Made by a program: the position numbers and the translations under genes. Shown in pieces: positions 6,101-11,857 of a stretch of DNA of 15,558 nucleotides. The notes under the pieces are model-generated. The model searched no databases, was not told the DNA's origin, and saw only the letters and a program-made list of their open reading frames with translations. The stretch is from NCBI GenBank assembly GCA_002403075.1, contig DHHB01000101.1:622-16179 (forward strand), in the 5' to 3' direction. The stretch's first letter is position 1, and each line of letters opens with the position of its first letter. Source of the stretch: a bacterium UBP1_UBA4783. Lineage in GTDB: Bacteria; Krumholzibacteriota; Krumholzibacteriia; Krumholzibacteriales; Krumholzibacteriaceae.

Positions 6101-7298
6101 CTATGGCGCCGGATACGGCGTCCTCCACCATCACCGGCCAGCCGGGCACGAGGTTTCCGTCGAACTCGAAGCAGTACACGTGATGATCGTAGCAGCCGAG
6201 GATTATCTCGAGCTCGCCGTCCCCGTCCGCGTCGGCGACGGCGGGCGGTCCGTGCACGACGCGGACGCTTTCGCGCTCCTCGAGTCCGTATATAAAGCCC
6301 TGGAGCTTGACCGGCCAGCCGGGCACGAGCCTTCCTTCCCGGTCCCAGAGAAAGACGAGGCCGTCCTGCGTGGCCGCGAGGAGCAGGTCCGCTGGGGGCG
6401 CCGATGAGCCGCGGGATGAAATGAAATACGGAGAGGTGACGAATAGGTCGCCGGTGTCGGGAGGGCTCAGCTCGAACTGCCGCAGCCCCTTCGCGTCGAA
6501 GACGATCAGTTCGTAGAACGTCGTGCAGGCGATGAGACTCGGCCCGGCGGGGCTGTCGAGGGCGAGCCCCGCGCCGCCATGTTTCCCCAGCGGACGGGGG
6601 AATCCGGGATAATCGCCGCCGTCGAGCCGCCACGCGTGCAGCACGGCGCTCCGCGAGGACAGGTGCAGGATTTCGGGCGATCCGTCTCCGTCGAGGTCGG
6701 CGGCCGCCGTCGGATGCGCGTCGGTAACAGGCGTGTAATTTTCTTCGACGATCCTTTTCGGCCATCCCGGATAGGCGTTTCCCCTAGCCGTCAGAAGGTG
6801 AATCTCGCCGGCCCCGAGCGAAACGAGGATGAGACGATCGCCGCCCGGACTCGCGCGTATGAGCAGCGGCGAAGAAGCCGGAGTGTTCCCGAGATCGACG
6901 GGCCATCCCGGCACGGGGCTCCCGTCGATGCGCCACAAGTAGAGCAATCCATCGAAGGTGATCGCGGCGACTTCGAAGGCGCCGTCGCCGTCGATGTCGT
7001 CGAGCAGGGGTGAGCGGTATACCCACGAGCCCGTCTCGCGCGGCCATCCGGGGAGCGGCTCGCCGTTCCCGGCGAGAACGAACACGTAGCCGTCCCTCGT
7101 CCCGACGGCGATCTCATCCCTCCCGTCGCCGTCGACGTCTGCGACCGCCGGCGTGTGCCGCATCGTGTTCCCCAGAATGACCGGCCAGCCGTCGACCATG
7201 CGCGGTCCGGCGGGGACGCGCAGCGGCACGGTCGCCGCCGCGGCCGAGGACGCGAGCGAAAGAAGCAGGAGAAGCGGCAAAGGCTGGAAGGCTTTCAT
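3111..7298 (-). CDS. Giant sensor histidine kinase with FG-GAP propeller
   Basis: 1395 residues. The signal peptide is about 1-22 (leucine-rich core, then SSAAAA). Residues about 35-425 are a periplasmic FG-GAP/VCBS beta-propeller. Calcium-loop motifs DxDGDG occur near 54, 101, 201, 356 and 403 (the last as ELDGDG), with PGWP near 83, 130, 177, 326 and 385 and PGFP near 231. Membrane segments are predicted near 453-470, 488-507, 727-745, 757-775, 790-809, 822-843 and 1069-1092, with large extra-membrane parts at about 510-725 and 845-1065. A HAMP-like linker (about 1093-1150) leads to a dimerisation/phospho-acceptor domain with H1171 in VSHDLKTPL. The ATPase domain has N-box LNNVLSNAVRYS (1284-1295), DEGPGI (1325-1330), FEPFF and GLGLAIVK (1356-1363). 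All catalytic boxes are intact. The start ATG has only a weak Shine-Dalgarno sequence, but the signal peptide follows at once. It very probably signals to the NtrC-type regulator downstream. The ligand is unknown. Confidence 0.93.
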   Translation of the reverse strand: MKAFQPLPLLLLLSLASSAAAATVPLRVPAGPRMVDGWPVILGNTMRHTPAVADVDGDGRDEIAVGTRDGYVFVLAGNGEPLPGWPRETGSWVYRSPLLDDIDGDGAFEVAAITFDGLLYLWRIDGSPVPGWPVDLGNTPASSPLLIRASPGGDRLILVSLGAGEIHLLTARGNAYPGWPKRIVEENYTPVTDAHPTAAADLDGDGSPEILHLSSRSAVLHAWRLDGGDYPGFPRPLGKHGGAGLALDSPAGPSLIACTTFYELIVFDAKGLRQFELSPPDTGDLFVTSPYFISSRGSSAPPADLLLAATQDGLVFLWDREGRLVPGWPVKLQGFIYGLEERESVRVVHGPPAVADADGDGELEIILGCYDHHVYCFEFDGNLVPGWPVMVEDAVSGAIALAELDGDGEKELVVGQIGETMFAFDLGPPSPVRIDAARSGSKPCASAEWPPAYFAAAAAVAALILLLAYHIGLESSRVAWSAVGGGTRAVLCFALFVLVVRTAFLFADIRRYEKARDLIAAAEPVVERLLANERENIRRSADELAAGLDSLDAGELRSPLKLLGRLERLADHHLLDYRLKGLLVTDGAGNAVLGTGLARGFTSLEELGVDGGGTHDPVLIEETPVLIEESAKGVGRGPDSLRFFLFSSLLGAFPDAVADATGFSAYLRLEDRTLAWGGAVRFPSGGARPRIDRTQPSRNIPLACAAGEPRLSLRLAEDDFDRASSAWLNVAVAILLPAVYLFLCAGRIGFERVRLRWWWLPLFAAAYVTGLAVLRGGALEPRPMPLAGRTLEMLLHTLGVLGLVVLARNVAASRRSERLDVTLLGSYLLVGLIPLAAVLFVMGSLVGDVQYRIVNGAIAELADRADNLAISYVGRYDFAHMLDTAGRNLAKRPPERRWFNFVRENHFLFTYDLPAAFITLRAHDRSDPEQYFTGFSYRATRTDKLYSERPEWTGGADVKGLFLDNGEPVIRSLRTFRTRAIEAQMAGHIPLDKDILAKIEKRLHILPMLPYVRLEPTWPESVRERSRPRRWYIPFNTDIILRARDWNTGRQRSIALRATAYLPPGRERWTILLPIALLVLLPLGLSFWGAFTTYERTVRPLKRLLVGIRRVETGDLEYRLKDAGRSEVATAARAFDRMAESLEANVAELAEKKKVEEVSELKSRFISMVSHDLKTPLASIRGAAENVLEELAGPVSERQRTYLEMILKSSDNLQRMISNLLDLSRIESGHMPLDIETLDMRHEAEHVLRFMQPLLEEKGIETRIAFDARNTMISADRTRLWQILNNVLSNAVRYSPCGGKIDILIEDPSGTGTDGRRMLRTTIVDEGPGITEDEEPRIFEPFFTRPSESPGAQGAGLGLAIVKQLVELHGGEVEMRRSERGGARLSFTMPAKRPE

Positions 7299-7329
7299 AT
7301 AATAATCTTTACAGGTTGCGACGCCTTAT

Positions 7330-7357
7330 GATATAATAAGCCCCCGTCGGCATTCAA
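7330..7357 (-). promoter_or_regulatory. Sigma-70-like promoter of the sensor kinase
   Basis: The minus strand has TTGAAT (7352-7357), a 16-nt spacer and TATATC (7330-7335), each matching 4 of 6 consensus bases. The predicted start is about 7323, giving a leader of roughly 25 nt. No -24/-12 element is seen here, so the kinase is probably expressed constitutively or by another control than the regulator gene. Confidence 0.35.
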
Positions 7358-7369
7358 GCTGCTAATAAG

Positions 7370-7384
7370 CTCTCGCGTCGAGAG
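7370..7384. other. Small perfect hairpin in divergent spacer
   Basis: CTCTCG-CGT-CGAGAG is a 6-bp inverted repeat with a 3-nt loop between the divergent kinase and secreted-protein genes, just upstream of the kinase promoter. No T-run follows on either strand. It may be an operator. The rest of the 242-nt spacer shows no convincing promoter for the plus-strand gene. Confidence 0.2.
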
Positions 7385-7540
7385 GGGGTGACCGCGAAAA
7401 GCGCCTTGCCGGACGCCGGGGAAGGGGTGGCTGTCGGGCGGCGCGCGCACATTGCTAACGATTTTCGATTCTCGCCGAAGATTCCCGGGGAAAACTGTAA
7501 ATCATCTCTCGACTGCGCCATCTCCAGCAGGGGGGCAGAC

Positions 7541-8119
7541 ATGAGGAAATTCGCTATTATCGCTTGCATCGGCTTGCTGCTCGCGGCCGCTCCCGCGTTT
7601 TCCCAGCAGCTCATCGATAATTTCTACGTCACCGTCGGAGCCGGCAACGTCCTCGCGGGCGGCGGCACGGGCTTCAATGGCGGCGAATGGTACGTATACC
7701 CGTCCATGTGGATCAACCAGTGGTTCTACGATCACCCCTTCGATCCCAACCGCAGCAAGATCATCCACGTCGAGTTCGACTGGGTGGCCTATGATCCGAT
7801 CTGCCCGACGAGCATAACCGTCGCGCTCAACTGGTCGACGCCGGAGTGGTCCGCGCTCGGATACGGGACGGCGCAGCCGCCGCTTCCGGGCTTCGACGAG
7901 GCGCTGTACATCTCGCGCGCCTCGATTCTCAACGAGTGCGGCGTCTTCCCCGAGGTCCGGCACTTCGAGAGGGACTTCATTATCTATTGCTACAATCCGG
8001 AGTGGGTCTCGATCGACGTCATGGGCTGCAACTTCGTGATCACGAACGGCGTTCTCGTTCACGACTGCGTCGTGGGCGCGGAGAACACGAGCTGGGGCGC
8101 GATAAAGGCCATATTCTAG
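7541..8119 (+). CDS. Secreted conserved-type hypothetical protein
   Basis: 192 residues. The ATG at 7541 is preferred over the longer in-frame GTG at 7388 because AGGGGGG lies just upstream and a signal peptide starts there (MRKF, hydrophobic core, cleavage around AFS-QQ near 21). The mature part is rich in aromatic residues (GGEWYVYPSMWINQWFYDHP, NWSTPEWSALGYG, YNPEWVSIDVMGCNF) and has five cysteines at 88, 133, 150, 163 and 176, so one to two disulfides are possible outside the cytoplasm. The pattern 'WYxYP...WFYDxPxDPxR...NWST...YNPEWVSIDVxGxNF' recalls a family of uncharacterised secreted proteins seen in environmental genomes; no function is known to me. It is divergent from the sensor kinase and followed by a strong terminator, so it is a single-gene unit. 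Confidence 0.8.
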   Translation: MRKFAIIACIGLLLAAAPAFSQQLIDNFYVTVGAGNVLAGGGTGFNGGEWYVYPSMWINQWFYDHPFDPNRSKIIHVEFDWVAYDPICPTSITVALNWSTPEWSALGYGTAQPPLPGFDEALYISRASILNECGVFPEVRHFERDFIIYCYNPEWVSIDVMGCNFVITNGVLVHDCVVGAENTSWGAIKAIF

Positions 8120-8164
8120 AGGATTCGCGCAGGATTCGATGAATGCCGGCGCTTCCGAAACGGG

Positions 8165-8205
8165 GGAGTCCCGGGTCCGAAGGGACCCGGGACTCCTTTC
8201 GTTTT
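8165..8205 (+). terminator. Strong intrinsic terminator between convergent genes
   Basis: A perfect 14-bp stem, GGAGTCCCGGGTCC (8165-8178) with GGACCCGGGACTCC (8183-8196), has a 4-nt GAAG loop and is followed by TTTCGTTTT. It ends the secreted-protein transcript. It may also stop minus-strand transcription from the SPFH gene (stop at 8224), although the minus-strand side is C-rich rather than T-rich after the stem. Confidence 0.9.
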
Positions 8206-8223
8206 CGAGCGGCGCGCGTCGAG

Positions 8224-9102
8224 CTACGCCCGCTCGTTCTGCTCGCCGCGCTCCGCGCGGCGGAGGGGCAGTACGCCGGAGAGATCCCCGATGACGTTCA
8301 CGAGCTCGGATTCGGCCGGAACGACGATCTTCGCGTTGTCCCGCAGCGCGCGCTCCACGGTCTCGAGCTTTCGCAGAAGCTGGGCGTTTCCGACGAAGAA
8401 CTTGTTCGCCGCCTCGTTGACGAGACGGATCGCCTCCGCCTCGCCCTCGGCCTGAAGGATCTTCCCCTGCTTCACGCCCTCGGCCTTCTTGATCTCGGCG
8501 CGTTTCATGCCGTCGGCCTCGCGCTCCCGGGCGTTCGCGAAATCGAGGGCCGCGATCTTCTCGTTCTCGGCCTTGACGACCTTGTTCATCGTCTCCTGGA
8601 CGTCCTTCGGCGGATCGATCTCCTTGAGCTCCGTCCGCACGATCTCCATCCCCCAGCTTTGCGTTTCCTGCGACAGGGTCGCGAGGAGCTCGCCGTTGAT
8701 CTTGTTGCGCTCGCTGTTGGCCGATTTGAGCGTGAGCGTGCCGATGATGTTTCGCAGCGTCGTGCGGGCGAGGTTCACGATCTGGTACTCGTAGTCGTTG
8801 ACGTTGTACTGGGAGGCCTTCACGCTCTCCTCGTCCGCCTTGACTTTGAAATACACCTGCGCGTCGACGCGGGCGTTGAGGTTGTCGTTCGTGATGATCT
8901 CCTGCGGCTCGGCGTCGACCATCTGCTCCGTGACGTTGACCTTGACGAGCCGCTCGATCACCGGAATGACCCAGTGAAACCCCGGCGAGGCGAACCGTTG
9001 GTACTTGCCGAGTCGCTCGATGAGCCCTCGATGGGTGGGCCTCACGACCCGTATCCCGATGAGGAACAGGAAGATAGCGACGGCGCCGATTATATAGTAC
9101 AT
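8224..9102 (-). CDS. SPFH/band 7 protein, stomatin/QmcA-like
   Basis: 292 residues with AAGGAGG about 8 nt before the ATG. An N-terminal membrane anchor (about 2-18) is followed by the typical start RPTHRGLIERLGKYQRFASPG (21-41). The SPFH domain runs to about 180 with TLRNIIGTLTL and TELKEIDPP. A charged coiled coil follows (about 170-235, AREREADGMKRAEIKKAEG, AEGEAEAIRLVNEAANKF), then a short tail. The length is close to QmcA/paraslipin (about 300). Such proteins form ring-like assemblies in the inner membrane and organise membrane domains or protect FtsH-type proteases. The usual NfeD-like partner is not adjacent. A 66-nt gap separates it from the SGNH-like gene upstream on the same strand, so co-transcription is possible. 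Confidence 0.93.
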   Translation of the reverse strand: MYYIIGAVAIFLFLIGIRVVRPTHRGLIERLGKYQRFASPGFHWVIPVIERLVKVNVTEQMVDAEPQEIITNDNLNARVDAQVYFKVKADEESVKASQYNVNDYEYQIVNLARTTLRNIIGTLTLKSANSERNKINGELLATLSQETQSWGMEIVRTELKEIDPPKDVQETMNKVVKAENEKIAALDFANAREREADGMKRAEIKKAEGVKQGKILQAEGEAEAIRLVNEAANKFFVGNAQLLRKLETVERALRDNAKIVVPAESELVNVIGDLSGVLPLRRAERGEQNERA

Positions 9103-9168
9103 CCTGGCGACCTCCTTGTTCGCGGTGCGGCGACGGTATTCACAGCGTCTACAGGCGGCGCCGCGCGC

Positions 9169-10338
9169 TTATTCGGACCGGCGGAGAAAATCGGCGATGA
9201 GCGCGCCTGCCGTTCGATGTCCCTCGGCGTTCCAGTGGCCCGTGCCCGGCGGATGCCCTTCGAACCCATGCAGGAAAACGCCGCGCGTCTCCGCGTACCG
9301 CTGGAGCGCGGGGGCGAGCGTGACCGCCTCGATCCCGAGGGCCTCGGCGCACCGGGCGATCCGCTCGTCCGGGTAAAAGAGTTCGTCGAGTCCGAAATGA
9401 TCCATGAACCGCTTCCGCGACTCGGGATCGGGGTGAACCTGTATGCCGTTCGAGAGTGTCGCGATCACGAGGCGCGCGTTCCGCGAGGCGACCTCGTCGC
9501 GCAGCTCGCGGAGAATGCCCTCGGTTATGCTCCACGCCTCGCGCCATTCGTCGCCGGTCGGTTCGGAGTAGACCGCGATCTCGAGCCCCGGCTCGTCGCC
9601 GGGGATCCCCGTCGGCGTCCGCCCCGGCGGGGTGGAGAGGCGCTTCACGAGCCGCGTCGCGAGCTGAAAGGCCCTGGACCGGCGAAGGAGGGCGAGCCGG
9701 ATCGACCAGAGCGCTCCGGACTTCCGTCGGTAGGACGGATCGCAGCGGAACGACGCGTCGAGGGCGATCTCGTTTCCCCGCAGCGTGAAGTACGGCCGGT
9801 GCGCGCCGGGTCTGAGACGGATCGAGTTGTCCTGAACGTCGTTCGCCGTGAGAAACGCGAGGAGGACGATGTCGGGGTCGTAACGCCAGACGCGCTCGCG
9901 GAGCGTGAGAAGTTCCTCCGCCGTTCCGTAGCCCGACACGCCGAAGTTGATGACCTCGACGCGTTTCCCGCCGAAGGCGCGGCACGAGTCGAGGCGCCGC
10001 TCCATGACCGCCCAGAACGCGTGCTCCATGGGAAGCTGCAGCGCTTCCGCGAATGAATCGCCGAGAACGGCGATCCGAACGGTGTTCGGCGGCTTCTCGA
10101 GCGTATGTTCCCGGTCGCGCAATCCGTCGCTGTTGATTTCGATGAACGCCTCTCCTTCGCCCCGGAACCACCCGCGCGCGCCGGGGAGCAGGCGATGTCC
10201 GGCGACGTCGTCGAACGTGTAGAAATGGGGCGCGGAAAAACCGATGGCGCGCAGCGCGAGCTCGGCGAGGAGAACGGCCGCGGCGAGTCCTCCCGCGGCG
10301 AGAAGAAGATTCTGGAATATGGCTCGCGCGCTTTTCAT
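9169..10338 (-). CDS. Membrane-anchored SGNH/GDSL-like hydrolase
   Basis: 389 residues. An N-terminal membrane segment (about 9-30) is followed by FRGEGEAFIEINSDGLRD, typical of this large uncharacterised SGNH group. Block I is GDSF with nucleophile S95. Block II glycine lies in NFGVSGYGT (131-139), block III asparagine N166 in TANDVQDN, and the C-terminal histidine H368 in GTGHWNAEGH. The acidic residue often found just before this histidine is replaced (TGH rather than DxH/DGH). The catalytic triad may therefore be incomplete, or the histidine may be assisted otherwise. Members deacylate or transfer acyl groups on lipids or exported glycans; the substrate here is unknown. The start is unusual: no clear Shine-Dalgarno sequence, and a predicted sigma-70 start only about 4 nt upstream, suggesting a near-leaderless mRNA. 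Confidence 0.88.
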   Translation of the reverse strand: MKSARAIFQNLLLAAGGLAAAVLLAELALRAIGFSAPHFYTFDDVAGHRLLPGARGWFRGEGEAFIEINSDGLRDREHTLEKPPNTVRIAVLGDSFAEALQLPMEHAFWAVMERRLDSCRAFGGKRVEVINFGVSGYGTAEELLTLRERVWRYDPDIVLLAFLTANDVQDNSIRLRPGAHRPYFTLRGNEIALDASFRCDPSYRRKSGALWSIRLALLRRSRAFQLATRLVKRLSTPPGRTPTGIPGDEPGLEIAVYSEPTGDEWREAWSITEGILRELRDEVASRNARLVIATLSNGIQVHPDPESRKRFMDHFGLDELFYPDERIARCAEALGIEAVTLAPALQRYAETRGVFLHGFEGHPPGTGHWNAEGHRTAGALIADFLRRSE

Positions 10339-10348
10339 GGATGCTCAC

Positions 10349-10377
10349 TGTATATATGAGTTGCCCGTGACGGTCAA
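10349..10377 (-). promoter_or_regulatory. Sigma-70-like promoter of the SGNH-like gene
   Basis: The minus strand has TTGACC (10372-10377, 5 of 6 consensus), a 17-nt spacer and TATACA (10349-10354, TATA kept). The expected start is near 10342, about 4 nt before the ATG at 10338. It is the best sigma-70-like promoter seen in the window. Confidence 0.5.
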
Positions 10378-10400
10378 GATGTAGCGCGTCGGGGCGTCGG

Positions 10401-10454
10401 CCGGGGCGAAGCCGGCGCCGGGGCGAAGTCGAGCCAAGTCGAGCGAAGTCGACC
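10401..10454. repeat. Short tandem repeats in divergent promoter region
   Basis: CCGGGGCGAAG occurs at 10401-10411 and 10418-10428. Three 10-bp units follow at 10425-10434, 10435-10444 and 10445-10454 (GAAGTCGAGC, CAAGTCGAGC, GAAGTCGACC). The period is close to one helical turn, so all units face the same side of the DNA. They lie between the two divergent promoters. They may be an operator array or a slippage-prone tract. Confidence 0.6.
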
Positions 10455-10475
10455 CTTTCGAATCCGGGCGATGTG

Positions 10476-10484
10476 TGGTATATT
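10476..10484 (+). promoter_or_regulatory. Extended -10 promoter-like element before lipoprotein gene
   Basis: TGG-TATATT fits the extended -10 pattern (5 of 6 hexamer bases) and lies 46 nt before the ATG at 10531. No clear -35 is present at normal spacing. The 10-bp tandem repeats end about 21 bp upstream, where an activator could touch polymerase. Confidence 0.35.
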
Positions 10485-10530
10485 TTCCGCGAGACCCCCT
10501 CTGCAACCAGTTTCCCGGGAGGTGCCGGTC

Positions 10531-11784
10531 ATGGCCCACCGCATCCGCTCTTCGGCGTCCGCATCGGCCGCTTCTTTGCTGATCCTTCTGGCTCTCGGGA
10601 TCGCCCTTATTTCCTGCGATCATCAGCCGACCACGGTCGACGACGCGCGGAGCGCCGGCGACCTCTCCGGCACGGGGACGATCGATCCGGGAGTCGGCGG
10701 CGCGGTTCTTCTCGGTTCCGTTTCGGATTCGATCACGGCGCCGGGACGGATCGAGATCTGGGCGAGCAATATCGCGTTCGACGCCGAAACCGGCGTCGTT
10801 TCGTTCGACGCGGCGCTCTCGAATCAGAGCGCGCGGACCATTCCGCCGCCGATCCATTTCGTCGTCGTCGACGTCGAGCCGCCGGACGTGTCGGTCGTGA
10901 ATTTCGACGGCATCTCGAGGGACGGATTTCCCTTCTACGATTTCAGCGCGAAGCTCGGGTCCGACGGGATTTTCGGCCCCGGCGAGCGGACCGAGCCCGT
11001 CTCGATGAAGTTCCATACGGTCCGGGCGCGCTCGTTCGCGATCGGATTCCGTATCGACCTCGGGCCCGCCGGGGGCGACGGGATCGTCGGCGGCGTCGTC
11101 TTCCGGGACGACAACCGGAACGGCGAACGGGACCGGTGCGAACGGTGCAACGAGATCGGCATACCGGGGATCACCGTGGCTCTCGAAGCTCCGCTTTCGA
11201 CCGGCGAGATCGTGACGTTGATCACTCGGACGGACGCGAACGGCGAGTACCGGTTCGGGGGGCGCGGGGAAGGGGTCTACAAGGTTTTCGTCGCCGCGCC
11301 GGAGGACCTCTGGATTGTCACCTCGGCGAGTCCGCTGCTCGTCACCATCGTCAAGGGGCCGGACGGCCGCGTGCAGAGCTTCCTCGGAGCGAACTTCGGG
11401 CTCTATCCCGTCGCGCCGCCCGTTCCGGAGACGCTGTTCGGCCCGATCATCGTCGGGCCGCCGACCCCGCACGGGACGGAGCTCGATTCGACCTTCGTCA
11501 ATCCGCCGTCTCCGCTCGCGGTCGTGTTCTCGTACTATCTCGAGGCGGTCGAGCCGCCGTTCGAGGGGCCGTTCCCGGTCGTCATCGACCATGCCGCCGC
11601 GTGGATCAACGACGAGCTCGTGTTCGAGTACCTGCGGCCGACGGATCCCGACACGGCGTATGTCGCGCCGCGGAGGATTCGCATTCGAGACGGTCTCGTC
11701 GACGTCGGCGAGAACGCGATCCGGATCGTCACCGAGGGGAACGAGCACGCGGCGCTCGTGTGGCGGGTGTACCGGAAGCCGTAG
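10531..11784 (+). CDS. Lipoprotein with SdrD-B-like domain
   Basis: 417 residues. The ATG at 10531 is chosen over an in-frame ATG at 10471 because GGGAGGTG lies at 10517-10524 and the lipoprotein signal begins here. The lipobox LISC has lipid-accepting C29. Residues about 55-178 form a beta-rich region with SNQSARTIPPPIHFVVVDVE and FPFYDFSAKLG, a pattern I associate with secreted beta-sandwich modules. Residues about 183-258 form an SdrD-B/Cna-B-like domain (GIVGGVVFRDDNRNGERD, GIPGITVAL, TRTDANGEYRFGGRGEGVYKV). Its loop carries an extra C203-x-x-C206 pair. The C-terminal part (about 300-417) is another beta-rich region, unassigned. It is probably held at the outer membrane with a structural or adhesive role. 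No partner gene is co-transcribed; it faces the RND gene tail to tail with a 73-nt gap. Confidence 0.85.
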   Translation: MAHRIRSSASASAASLLILLALGIALISCDHQPTTVDDARSAGDLSGTGTIDPGVGGAVLLGSVSDSITAPGRIEIWASNIAFDAETGVVSFDAALSNQSARTIPPPIHFVVVDVEPPDVSVVNFDGISRDGFPFYDFSAKLGSDGIFGPGERTEPVSMKFHTVRARSFAIGFRIDLGPAGGDGIVGGVVFRDDNRNGERDRCERCNEIGIPGITVALEAPLSTGEIVTLITRTDANGEYRFGGRGEGVYKVFVAAPEDLWIVTSASPLLVTIVKGPDGRVQSFLGANFGLYPVAPPVPETLFGPIIVGPPTPHGTELDSTFVNPPSPLAVVFSYYLEAVEPPFEGPFPVVIDHAAAWINDELVFEYLRPTDPDTAYVAPRRIRIRDGLVDVGENAIRIVTEGNEHAALVWRVYRKP

Positions 11785-11857
11785 AGCGGCGCGGCGGCGA
11801 TCTTCGATAGTCCCGATCGATCGGCTCGACCGACGAACGCGCGCTTCGCACGGCCGC

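Noticed and set aside
7434..7457. GC-rich GCGCGCGCACATTGC upstream of the secreted-protein gene as another regulator site
   Set aside because: Only one half-site, wrong spacing, and no -24/-12 element between it and the start codon.
8143..10056. Long plus-strand open frame (637 codons) opposite the SPFH and SGNH-like genes
   Set aside because: Antisense to two clear protein families; it arises from high-GC codon use and gives a low-complexity Arg/Asp/Glu-rich product.
10476..10490. TGGTATATTTTCCGC as a sigma-54 promoter for the lipoprotein gene
   Set aside because: GG-N10-GC spacing fits, but the rest matches poorly (CCGC instead of TTGC), and no GCGCA-N5-TGCGC dyad lies upstream; the extended -10 reading fits better.
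11813..11824. 12-bp palindrome CCGATCGATCGG between the convergent lipoprotein and RND genes as terminator
   Set aside because: Would give only a 4-bp stem and has no T-run on either side.
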